Source: Bacteroidota bacterium
GTDB lineage: Bacteria > Bacteroidota > Bacteroidia > Chitinophagales > Chitinophagaceae
DNA: 6,289 bases
NCBI GenBank assembly: GCA_023427575.1
Contig: JAEZAY010000464.1
Coordinates: 1-6,289 of the forward strand
Direction of reading: 5' to 3'
In this document: one piece after another, positions 1-6,289 of the stretch
Position numbering within the stretch: the first letter of the stretch is position 1
Layout: the number at the start of each line of letters is the position of its first letter
The notes under the pieces: model-generated
The model's database searches: none
What the model was told of the DNA's origin: nothing
The model's input: only the letters and a program-made list of their open reading frames with translations
Program-made: the position numbers and the translations under genes

Positions 1-210
1 TCTAAAAAAAAGTGGAAGGGGTCATTCACAAAGCCGAAGCTTCAAATTAATGCCCGGGAAAATGTATTCAACGGGACCCGAAAAAAATCCCTTTAGAAAA
101 TACTGCTGACTAATTTCGTTTTTATCAGGCCCTCCCTCCCCGGTTCTTCGCCTCCGCTCTGCATGGTTTATTTGTGTAGATATCATAAATTACAGATCAA
201 CCGTTTTTTT
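1..210. other. Upstream non-coding region, no convincing gene
   Basis: This stretch precedes the first gene and shows no supported gene. Two forward frames are open from the left edge: one for 31 codons to a TAG at 94-96, and one for 35 codons to a TGA at 107-109. The third frame stops at once with a TAA at 3-5. Any of these could be the tail of a gene lying to the left, but open runs this short are expected by chance and neither peptide is recognisable. All three reverse frames are interrupted near the left edge. Bases 128-162 contain no A and are strongly pyrimidine-rich, unlike the A/T-rich sequence on either side. The region probably holds the promoter and leader of the downstream operon. 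Confidence 0.5.
167..174 (+). promoter_or_regulatory. Possible Bacteroidota -7 promoter element
   Basis: TTTATTTG differs by one base from the Bacteroidota -7 consensus TAnnTTTG. It would place transcription start near base 180, about 30 bases before the preferred GH3 start at 211, and would exclude the ATG at 163 as a start. No clear TTTG -33 element is seen about 20 bases upstream, only a weak TT-containing stretch around 143-150. A second one-mismatch candidate, TAATTTCG, lies at 111-118 and also lacks a good -33 partner. Either match could be chance in A/T-rich DNA. Confidence 0.2.
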
Positions 211-2502
211 ATGAAATACCTGATTTTGCTTGCTCTGGCGCTTGGGTCTGGTTATAATTTTACGCTGGTAGCACAAGAATCGCCCGCTACTTCGGCATCG
301 GAGAAAAAAATGAATGCGTTCATTTCCGAACTGATGAGAAAAATGACCCTTGAGGAAAAAGTTGGCCAGTTAAACCTGCCCTCGGTTGGGTTTGATGTTA
401 CAGGTCCTGTTGTAAGCCAGGATGTGGAAGCAAAAATCAAAAAGGGCCTGGTGGGTGGAGTATTTAATACGTTTACACCCATTGCAGTCAGAAAATTACA
501 GGAGCTGGCGGTTAAGGAAACAAGGTTAAAAATTCCCCTCCTATTTGGCTATGACGTAATCCACGGGCATCGGACCATTTTTCCCATCTCGCTTGGTCTT
601 GCTGCTTCATGGGATCTGGATCTTATTGAAAGAACCGCACGCGCGGCAGCGGAGGAAGCAACGGCCGACGGACTGAACTGGGCCTTTTCACCAATGGTAG
701 ATATCACCCGCGATCCGCGTTGGGGCAGGGTTAGTGAGGGTGCCGGCGAAGACCCCTACCTCGGCGCAGCCATTGCCAAAGCAATGGTGAAAGGCTACCA
801 GGGTGATGATCTTTCGAAGAACAATACCATCATGGCCTGTGTAAAACATTTCGCTTTATATGGGGCTTCTGAGGCGGGCAGGGATTATAACACGGTTGAT
901 ATGAGCCGGGTAAGAATGTACAACGAGTATCTGGCTCCTTATAAGGCGGCCATTGAAGCGGGTGTGGGCAGTGTCATGACTTCTTTTAACGATGTGGAAG
1001 GTGTACCGGCCAGCGGAAACAAATGGCTGATGGACGATCTTTTGCGCAAACAATGGGGTTTTAAAGGATTGATCGTTACTGATTATACCGCCGTTAATGA
1101 GATGATCGCACACGGAATGGGCGATGGAAAAAAAGTGGCTGAGCTCACGCTGAATGCATCGGTTGACATGGATATGGTGGGTGAACTGGTGGTTACCAAT
1201 GGCGCGGAACTGGTACGGACGGGCAGGGTGAAACAATCTGTAATAGATGCCGCCTGCCGCCGGGTGCTGGAAGCAAAATACAAACTGGGACTTTTTGATA
1301 ACCCGTATCACTATGTAAGTGAAGAAAGAAATAAGGCAGAAATAATGAATGCCGAAAAGCTTGCTTTAAGCAGGGAAGCAGCCATCAAAAGTATGGTTCT
1401 GTTGAAAAATGCCAACAATACGCTTCCATTACGAAAAGAGCAAAAAATTGCGTTTATCGGCCCACTCGTTAAGAATCAGCGCGATCTGATCGGAAGCTGG
1501 AGTGGCGCCGGCGATTGGAAGAAAGCAATCAGCCTCTGGATGGGATTAGCGTCCAGGCTGGATACTAACCGGATATTATATGCGAAAGGCGCCAACCTGA
1601 TCGATGATACAATGATCCTGAACAAAATCAATCCGCACGATGCCCAGATTGTTTTGGATGCGAAACCGCCAGCCCAGTTACTCGAAGAAGCCGTGCAGGT
1701 TGCCAGTCAGGCGGAACTAATCGTGGCGGTTTTGGGTGAAGCGTTTGGCATGACCGGCGAAGCAGCCAGCCGCAGCATGATCGGGCTGCCCGAAAATCAG
1801 CTTGAATTATTAAAAGCTTTACATAAAACCGGCAAACCGATCGTGCTGGTATTGATGAATGGAAGACCATTGACTTTGCAATGGGAAGAAGATAATATGG
1901 CTGCCATACTGGAGGCCTGGTACGGTGGAACCAATGCCGGTCCGGCGATTGCCGACCTTCTATTCGGAGATGCAAATCCTTCCGGCAGACTAACGATGAG
2001 CTTTCCACGAAATGTTGGGCAGATCCCGATTTTTTACAATGCAAAAACAACCGGCCGGCCTTTTGATCCCAACCAGAAATACACCACCAAATATCTTGAT
2101 GTTCCAAACACAGCTTTATATCCTTTCGGGTATGGGTTAAGTTATACCAGTTTCAGTTATGGCGAGATCGAACTGGATAGAAAAGCCATTTCAGCCAAAG
2201 ATAAATTGCAGGTAAGCATCAACATTACCAATTCCGGTAACTATGATGGTACGGAAACCGTTCAGTTGTATTTAAGAGATCTGGTTGCTACAATTACCCG
2301 GCCCGGAAAGGAATTGAAAAAGTTTCAAAAAGTTGAATTGAAAAAAGGCGAATCCAAACTGGTTCAGTTTGAAATCTCCATAGAGGATTTAAAATACTAC
2401 GACAAGGATATGAAACGGATTGTAGAGCCCGGCGAGTTTCATGTTCTCGTCGGACCAAACAGCCGCGATTTAAAACAGGTTTCATTTACACTAACCCCAT
2501 GA
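211..2502 (+). CDS. bglX: Periplasmic GH3 beta-glucosidase, BglX type
   Basis: Retaining exo-beta-glucosidase of glycoside hydrolase family 3, hydrolysing terminal non-reducing beta-D-glucosyl (possibly xylosyl) residues of oligosaccharides in the periplasm. The preferred ATG at 211 gives 763 residues, close to E. coli BglX (765). It starts directly with a signal peptide (MKYLILLALALGSG) cleaved likely at A21|Q22. An in-frame ATG at 163 would add 16 non-signal-like residues. Residues ~35-370 form the TIM-barrel domain: D115 in YDVIHGHRT, the RDPRWGR motif at 167-173, KHF at 212-214, and nucleophile D291 in VTDYTAVNEM. Residues ~394-605 form the GH3 C-terminal domain with GEAFGMTGEAASRS (E517 aligns with the BglX HEASSR motif). 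The end (~665-736) is a fibronectin III-like domain. The acid/base residue is uncertain: E297 or E517. The frame is intact. The next gene starts 4 bases after the stop. Family certain; exact substrate not. Confidence 0.95.
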   Translation: MKYLILLALALGSGYNFTLVAQESPATSASEKKMNAFISELMRKMTLEEKVGQLNLPSVGFDVTGPVVSQDVEAKIKKGLVGGVFNTFTPIAVRKLQELAVKETRLKIPLLFGYDVIHGHRTIFPISLGLAASWDLDLIERTARAAAEEATADGLNWAFSPMVDITRDPRWGRVSEGAGEDPYLGAAIAKAMVKGYQGDDLSKNNTIMACVKHFALYGASEAGRDYNTVDMSRVRMYNEYLAPYKAAIEAGVGSVMTSFNDVEGVPASGNKWLMDDLLRKQWGFKGLIVTDYTAVNEMIAHGMGDGKKVAELTLNASVDMDMVGELVVTNGAELVRTGRVKQSVIDAACRRVLEAKYKLGLFDNPYHYVSEERNKAEIMNAEKLALSREAAIKSMVLLKNANNTLPLRKEQKIAFIGPLVKNQRDLIGSWSGAGDWKKAISLWMGLASRLDTNRILYAKGANLIDDTMILNKINPHDAQIVLDAKPPAQLLEEAVQVASQAELIVAVLGEAFGMTGEAASRSMIGLPENQLELLKALHKTGKPIVLVLMNGRPLTLQWEEDNMAAILEAWYGGTNAGPAIADLLFGDANPSGRLTMSFPRNVGQIPIFYNAKTTGRPFDPNQKYTTKYLDVPNTALYPFGYGLSYTSFSYGEIELDRKAISAKDKLQVSINITNSGNYDGTETVQLYLRDLVATITRPGKELKKFQKVELKKGESKLVQFEISIEDLKYYDKDMKRIVEPGEFHVLVGPNSRDLKQVSFTLTP

Positions 2503-2506
2503 TGGA

Positions 2507-4546
2507 ATGGGCAGATACTTCGCAGCGATAGCTTTTCTGATCTTTGCAACGGCCTGTTCCGACCGGAAACCGCGTGAATATGGAATCATTCCAACAGTAA
2601 AAAAGGAAAGGTTACGGAATGGGAATTCCTGTTTTTATGATTCCCTGCTTGTCTATACAGAACCGCGATACGACTCTCTGTACGTATTGCTAAAAGAAGA
2701 GTTTTCAGTTTTGTTTAATCTTAGGTTAATCAAGGCCCGCCGTTTTGAGATCGCCGATATGTATGTTGAAGAAGATAAGTCTGAAAACGATCCTGAAGCC
2801 TATTCCGTGGATATCAATGAAAATAAGGTCCGGATTAAAGCGGCTTCGTATGAGGGCGCAGCCATGGCTTCGGTTTCGCTGATGCAGGCAATGCGCCCAG
2901 ACAAGGGAGGGGTCTGCATCCGTAACGGAACGATTACCGATAAGCCGGATCTCGCTTACCGGGGCCTCATGATTGATCTGGCCCGCAAAAAACATGGCAT
3001 CGAATCCATCAAACAGATTATAAAGTTGTGCCGCTGGTATAAGATCAATTTTATTCAGCTCCACTTAACCGATGATCAGGCTTTTACATTTCCATCTGCC
3101 GCATATCCCCAACTGGTAACAGCCCATCAGCATTATACAGTGGCCGAACTGAATTCGCTGGTTGAATATGCCCGGTCGAACGGCATTGAACTGGTGCCCG
3201 AAATCGATATGCCGGGTCATGCTGGTCAGTTTATAGAAAAAATGCCTGAACTGTTTGGCTTCGAAAATTCCGACCTGAATCAGGGCACTCTGAATATGTC
3301 GAACGAAAAGGTATATGAGGTGCTGGACACGATAATCGGTGAGCTTGCAAATGTATTTAAATACTCACGGTATATTCATATCGGGGGCGACGAAGCCGGG
3401 TTTGAAGGGATGGATGATGATCCCGGCGTACAATCGTATTTGCTGAAGAAAAAGCTTTCTTCCGTTGAAGAATTGTACTGGACTTTCATAAACCGGATGA
3501 ATTCGTTTGTTCGTAAACGTAACAGGTCGGCGATTGTTTGGGAAGGGTTTCCCAAAGCGGCCAATCATTTGATTGATAAGAATATTACGGTAATGGCATG
3601 GGAAACCATGTATCAGCTTCCGCAGGATCTGCTGGCAGCGGGATTTAAAGTCATTAACGTAAGCTGGAAACCGCTGTATGTGGTCAATGAACGCAAATGG
3701 GATCCTGCATTGATTTACGAATGGAACCCATACAGATGGGAAAACTGGCTGGATAAAGCGCCTTCCTTCACCCCGATCTCGATAAAGCCGCATGATCATC
3801 TTATTGGCGGTAGCATGGCTTCCTGGGATCAGCCCGAATATACCGAATTGTCATCGCTGCGCCGACGCCTGCCTGCCATGGCGGAAAACCTTTGGAATAC
3901 TGAAAAAACTTTTACAACCGCCGCCTTTATCCGCCTGCTGAATGTACAGAACCGGAATCTCAGCAATTTTCTTTCCCCGATCCGGTTTTCTTCCGCGGGA
4001 TTAAATCATCCAAACATTGATGACGGACGTTATGATCAGCAAACCTGGTTTGACGATTCACTGCGGTTTACATTAAGTGCACCATCCGGGATGCAAATAC
4101 GTTACACCCTCAATGGCCCGGATGTGACCCACATTTCAACTTTGTATACCGCGCCGGTACTGATTCGTAATTCGGCTTTGCTGAAATACCGGGCATATGC
4201 CGGTGATGGGCAACCGATCGGCACGCAGACTACCCGATTCTTTGATCTTCGGCCCCTTCATGTAAGGTATGTTGGCGATTTTCTTGTTCACCCCGATAGT
4301 GTATGGTCTTCGCCCGACAACTGGTTGTTACCCTACTCGGGCTCGGTGGTCGTAACAATTCGGGCCGCTATGCCGGGAGAGCTGCTTTACTCAATCAGCA
4401 AAAACGGCCGGGAAGGCGATTTTATACCCTATTCGAGGCCAATTGTTTTAACCGAAACGAACATTGTGAAAGTGGAGGCCCGCCTTTACCGTACTGACAG
4501 CTTAATCGGGAAACCCTGGATGCAGCATTTCAAAAGAATCAAATGA
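2507..4546 (+). CDS. Lipoprotein GH20 beta-N-acetylhexosaminidase
   Basis: Exo-beta-N-acetylhexosaminidase of family GH20 (679 aa), removing terminal beta-GlcNAc or beta-GalNAc by substrate-assisted catalysis. The N-terminus is a lipoprotein signal with lipobox ATAC and lipidated C17, so it is membrane-anchored. Residues ~25-145 are the GH20b-like alpha/beta domain, ending in YEGAAMASVSLMQAM. The barrel (~148-465) shows R160 in DLARKKHG, HLTDD at 186-190, PEIDMPGH with H238, the catalytic pair D295-E296 in HIGGDEA, aromatic residues W345, W365 and W440, and Y391 as the likely oxazoline-positioning tyrosine. The usual W-[ST]-E after the last barrel Trp reads WDQPE here. Residues 520-580 and 613-677 are two chitobiase-C-like modules. 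The ATG lies 4 bases after the GH3 stop, with no Shine-Dalgarno, so translational coupling is likely. Length exceeds a minimal GH20 because of the C-terminal modules. GlcNAc versus GalNAc preference cannot be read. Confidence 0.93.
   Translation: MGRYFAAIAFLIFATACSDRKPREYGIIPTVKKERLRNGNSCFYDSLLVYTEPRYDSLYVLLKEEFSVLFNLRLIKARRFEIADMYVEEDKSENDPEAYSVDINENKVRIKAASYEGAAMASVSLMQAMRPDKGGVCIRNGTITDKPDLAYRGLMIDLARKKHGIESIKQIIKLCRWYKINFIQLHLTDDQAFTFPSAAYPQLVTAHQHYTVAELNSLVEYARSNGIELVPEIDMPGHAGQFIEKMPELFGFENSDLNQGTLNMSNEKVYEVLDTIIGELANVFKYSRYIHIGGDEAGFEGMDDDPGVQSYLLKKKLSSVEELYWTFINRMNSFVRKRNRSAIVWEGFPKAANHLIDKNITVMAWETMYQLPQDLLAAGFKVINVSWKPLYVVNERKWDPALIYEWNPYRWENWLDKAPSFTPISIKPHDHLIGGSMASWDQPEYTELSSLRRRLPAMAENLWNTEKTFTTAAFIRLLNVQNRNLSNFLSPIRFSSAGLNHPNIDDGRYDQQTWFDDSLRFTLSAPSGMQIRYTLNGPDVTHISTLYTAPVLIRNSALLKYRAYAGDGQPIGTQTTRFFDLRPLHVRYVGDFLVHPDSVWSSPDNWLLPYSGSVVVTIRAAMPGELLYSISKNGREGDFIPYSRPIVLTETNIVKVEARLYRTDSLIGKPWMQHFKRIK
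4064..4537 (+). repeat. Tandem chitobiase-C-like modules in the GH20 protein
   Basis: The C-terminus of the GH20 enzyme holds two related beta-sandwich-like modules, residues 520-580 and 613-677. The first has IRYTLNG, then YTAPVLI, LKYRAY and IGT, the usual order of the CHB_HEX_C_1/Fn3-associated family. The second repeats this as LLYSISKNG, YSRPIVL, VKVEARLY and LIGK. The spacing is conserved: Y533 to Y547 and Y628 to Y642 are both 14 residues, and the following Gly lies 25 and 26 residues further on. The first module is a good family match. The second is inferred from the internal match and could be a degenerate or different sandwich domain. Divergence is at protein level; no DNA-level repeat is visible. 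Confidence 0.6.
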
Positions 4547-4553
4547 TCCGAAA

Positions 4554-4561
4554 TAAATTTA
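4554..4561 (+). promoter_or_regulatory. Possible weak internal -7 element before the sulfatase gene
   Basis: The 45-base gap between the GH20 stop and the sulfatase start contains TAAATTTA, one base off the Bacteroidota TAnnTTTG -7 element. The only -33 candidate is TTTC at 4528-4531, 22 bases upstream and inside the GH20 gene. Initiation would fall roughly 20-25 bases before the sulfatase ATG at 4592. It might give extra expression of the distal genes, but an A/T-rich gap makes a chance match likely. No hairpin terminator is visible in the gap. Confidence 0.15.
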
Positions 4562-4591
4562 TGAACAGCCTTTAAGCCCTGCTTTACCATT

Positions 4592-6106
4592 ATGAAAAAA
4601 TGTAGCGCCGAAATTTTACTGTCCGTTTTATTCTGCATTGCTTTTTTGTCTGGATACTCGCAGAAAAAGTCCCAACAAAAGCCCATGAATGTGATCTTTA
4701 TTCTTTCGGATGATCATCGGTATGACGCAATGGGATTTATGAACAGAATCCCGGGACTGGAAACTCCGGGTCTGGACCGGATGGCGAAGGAAGGCGCGCA
4801 CCTGAAGAACGCATTTGTTACAACCGCCCTTTGTTCACCGAGCCGGGCCTCAATTTTAACCGGCCAGTATGCGCATACGCACACCGTAGTAGACAATAGC
4901 GCCCCCCTGCCTGCCGGTTTAACGTTTTTTCCGGCGCATTTACAGAAGCAGGGTTATAAGACCGGATTCTTTGGCAAATGGCATATGGGCAATTCCGATG
5001 ATAAACCCCAGCCGGGTTTTGATCAATGGGTCAGCTTCCGCGGTCAGGGAGTTTACTATAACCCGGTTTTAAACATCAATGGCAAAAGAACCAGTTATTC
5101 CGACAGCAGTTATACCACCGATCTGCTTACAAAGCAGGCCATCGACTGGATGAATACAATGGATAAAGAGCAGCCTTTTTTTGTTTATCTCTCGCATAAA
5201 GGAGTTCATGCCGAATTTTATCCCGCAAAGCGTCACGCAGGGAAATATGCCGCTATCCCCATTCACACACCGCCCTCCATGTATCTTACTGCCACAAACA
5301 GCAGCAAACGTTATGGAATAGCCACCGAACCGGCAGGCCCCGTTAACTTAAACGATATCCCGGAATGGGTGCGTAGGCAGCGGTATAGCTGGCATGGAGT
5401 GGATTATATGTATCATGGCGCCATCCAATTTGACGATTTTTACAGACGCTATCTGGAAACCCTGCAGGGAGTGGATGAATCGGTCGAAAACATACTACAA
5501 TGGGTAACCGAAAAAGGACTGGCGGAAAATACCATGGTAGTTTATATGGGCGACAATGGATTTTCTTTTGGTGAGCATGGACTCATCGATAAGCGTCATG
5601 CTTACGAAGAATCGATGCGGGTGCCGCTTCTGTGCTGGGCGCCGGCAATGATAAAACCAAATACCACCATTGATGAAATGGTGCTGAATGTTGATATTGC
5701 GCCAACCGTTATGGAACTGGCAAAAATGGAAAAGCCTTCCGAAATGCAGGGGAATTCTTTCCTTCCTTTACTGAAGAAAAAGAAGATCGAAAACTGGAGG
5801 CAGTTCGTGCATTATGAATACTATTGGGAATCGGCATTTCCGCAAACTCCCGGCATTTTTGCCATCCGCAGCAACCGGTACAAATACATTTACAATCATG
5901 GAGTTTGGGATATTAATGAACTTTATGATTTGCAGACAGATCCCTATGAAATGAACAATCTGATCCGGATAAAGGAGTTCGAAAAGACCGGAAGAGCGCT
6001 TCGCGATCAGTTGTTCGACTGGCTGCAAAATACCGATGGTTTGCAGATTCCTCTGAAGCCGGTAACCGGCTCCAGATCTGATCACCGTTACAGAGGTAGC
6101 TACTGA
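4592..6106 (+). CDS. Secreted S1-family sulfatase, GlcNAc-6-sulfatase-like
   Basis: Type I (formylglycine-dependent) sulfatase of 504 residues, hydrolysing a sulfate ester on a glycan, probably in the periplasm. A signal peptide with hydrophobic core LLSVLFCIAFLSG precedes a likely S23|Q24 cleavage. The mature enzyme has SDD (D40, D41, metal ligands), the modification motif CSPSR with C81 as the formylglycine precursor and R85, the second sulfatase signature at 121-131 including K129 and H131, HKGVH at 202-206, and GDNG with D321 and N322 as further metal ligands. The C-terminal subdomain ends with ELYDLQTDPYEMNNL (443-457), standard in the family. ALCSPSRASILTG, a YYNPVLNINGK segment and IDKRHAYEESMRVPLL recall human N-acetylglucosamine-6-sulfatase and SulfAtlas S1_11-like enzymes, but iduronate-2-sulfatase-like relatives share much of this. 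Activation requires an anaerobic or aerobic formylglycine-generating enzyme encoded elsewhere. Its GH20 neighbour fits an amino-sugar substrate. Family certain; substrate inferred. Confidence 0.93.
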   Translation: MKKCSAEILLSVLFCIAFLSGYSQKKSQQKPMNVIFILSDDHRYDAMGFMNRIPGLETPGLDRMAKEGAHLKNAFVTTALCSPSRASILTGQYAHTHTVVDNSAPLPAGLTFFPAHLQKQGYKTGFFGKWHMGNSDDKPQPGFDQWVSFRGQGVYYNPVLNINGKRTSYSDSSYTTDLLTKQAIDWMNTMDKEQPFFVYLSHKGVHAEFYPAKRHAGKYAAIPIHTPPSMYLTATNSSKRYGIATEPAGPVNLNDIPEWVRRQRYSWHGVDYMYHGAIQFDDFYRRYLETLQGVDESVENILQWVTEKGLAENTMVVYMGDNGFSFGEHGLIDKRHAYEESMRVPLLCWAPAMIKPNTTIDEMVLNVDIAPTVMELAKMEKPSEMQGNSFLPLLKKKKIENWRQFVHYEYYWESAFPQTPGIFAIRSNRYKYIYNHGVWDINELYDLQTDPYEMNNLIRIKEFEKTGRALRDQLFDWLQNTDGLQIPLKPVTGSRSDHRYRGSY

Positions 6107-6155
6107 TATAACCATCCTTGCGGCTGAACAAATTTTCTGCATTAAATTGCCCTGC

Positions 6156-6289
6156 ATGAATCAAAAAAAGATCTGGATTGGTTTGCTTTTGTTCTTTTGT
6201 GCTGGCGAAATAATAGCCCAGCATGTTCAGTATGAAAAGCAGGTTTTTCGGCTGGGCAATGATTCCATGCCTTATCGGATATTATACCC
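6156..6289 (+). CDS. Partial secreted protein, probable alpha/beta-hydrolase esterase
   Basis: The 5' end of a gene cut by the right edge; 44 complete codons plus a forced Pro codon (CC-) are visible. The protein begins MNQKKIWIGLLLFFCAGEIIA, a clear signal peptide with likely cleavage at A21|Q22. The early mature sequence ends SMPYRILYP, which resembles the opening strand of Bacteroidota secreted carboxylesterase/phospholipase-like alpha/beta hydrolases, where such a motif is soon followed by the first core strand and an HG oxyanion motif. Neither the nucleophile elbow nor the catalytic triad is in view, so the function is a guess from a short motif; the coding start itself is well supported. 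It lies 49 bases after the sulfatase stop in the same direction, with no terminator seen, so it probably belongs to the same operon and might remove ester groups from the same glycan. Confidence 0.7.
   Translation, partial: MNQKKIWIGLLLFFCAGEIIAQHVQYEKQVFRLGNDSMPYRILY

Noticed and set aside
72..95. Possible small hairpin with T-run resembling a terminator
   Set aside because: The best pairing (GGGA at 73-76 with TCCC at 88-91) is four base pairs with a short T-run; too weak to call.
175..194. TGTA-N12-TACA inverted repeat as a possible operator
   Set aside because: Only four bases per arm with no extension of symmetry inside or outside; expected by chance.
163..210. Upstream in-frame ATG extending the GH3 protein by 16 residues
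   Set aside because: The added residues (VYLCRYHKLQINRFF region) are polar/basic and would bury the signal peptide, which begins perfectly at 211. The shorter form also matches BglX length.
1069..1098. GH3 nucleophile motif VTDYTAVNEM differing from E. coli SDHGAIKEL
   Set aside because: The Asp nucleophile and the Glu six residues later are kept; a TDYT form is, as far as I recall, common in Bacteroidota BglX proteins, so it is not unusual.
856..1311. 151-codon reverse open frame inside the GH3 gene
   Set aside because: Fully antisense to the conserved GH3 barrel; no recognisable motif and low-quality composition, so it is a shadow frame.
1628..2107. 159-codon reverse open frame inside the GH3 gene
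   Set aside because: Antisense to conserved GH3 C-terminal domain sequence; Cys/Arg/His-rich, shadow-like translation with no family resemblance.
3365..3799. 144-codon reverse open frame inside the GH20 gene
   Set aside because: Overlaps the essential GH20 catalytic region on the opposite strand and shows no domain of its own.
5768..6224. Two reverse open frames over the sulfatase 3' end and following gap
   Set aside because: They mostly mirror the conserved sulfatase C-terminus and overlap the signal peptide of the next gene; neither peptide is recognisable.

Overview
The window looks like part of a glycan-degradation locus from a Bacteroidota bacterium, probably a Chitinophagia-, Cytophagia- or Sphingobacteriia-type organism rather than a gut Bacteroides. 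The support is indirect. Signal peptides end in A|Q or S|Q junctions, none of the start codons has a recognisable Shine-Dalgarno sequence, base composition is moderate, and the gene set (BglX-type GH3, lipoprotein GH20, Cys-type sulfatase) is typical of that phylum. No rRNA or marker gene is present, so the assignment rests on style and homology remembered from the families.

Layout: bases 1-210 carry no convincing gene and form the presumed upstream region. Three complete genes follow on the + strand: a periplasmic GH3 beta-glucosidase of the BglX type (211-2502), a lipoprotein GH20 beta-N-acetylhexosaminidase (2507-4546) and a formylglycine-dependent S1-type sulfatase (4592-6106). A fourth + strand gene starts at 6156 and runs off the right edge. 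Only its signal peptide and the first ~25 mature residues are visible; they resemble the start of Bacteroidota alpha/beta-hydrolase esterases. Gaps are 4, 45 and 49 bases with no convincing terminator between genes, so one operon is the simplest reading. No minus-strand gene is supported.

All four products carry export signals and the three recognisable ones are exo-acting or decapping enzymes: GH3 removes terminal beta-glucosyl or related residues, GH20 removes terminal beta-GlcNAc/GalNAc, and the sulfatase (closest in remembered motifs to N-acetylglucosamine-6-sulfatases) removes sulfate. Together they suggest periplasmic trimming of oligosaccharides from a sulfated, amino-sugar-containing glycan. 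No SusC/SusD pair, regulator or endo-acting depolymerase is in view, so the target glycan cannot be fixed from this window.

Nothing here amounts to a wholly new system. The points most worth checking are an apparent Glu-to-Gln change in the part of the GH20 pocket that normally contacts sugar O4/O6, next to a sulfatase gene, and two tandem chitobiase-C-like modules at the GH20 C-terminus.
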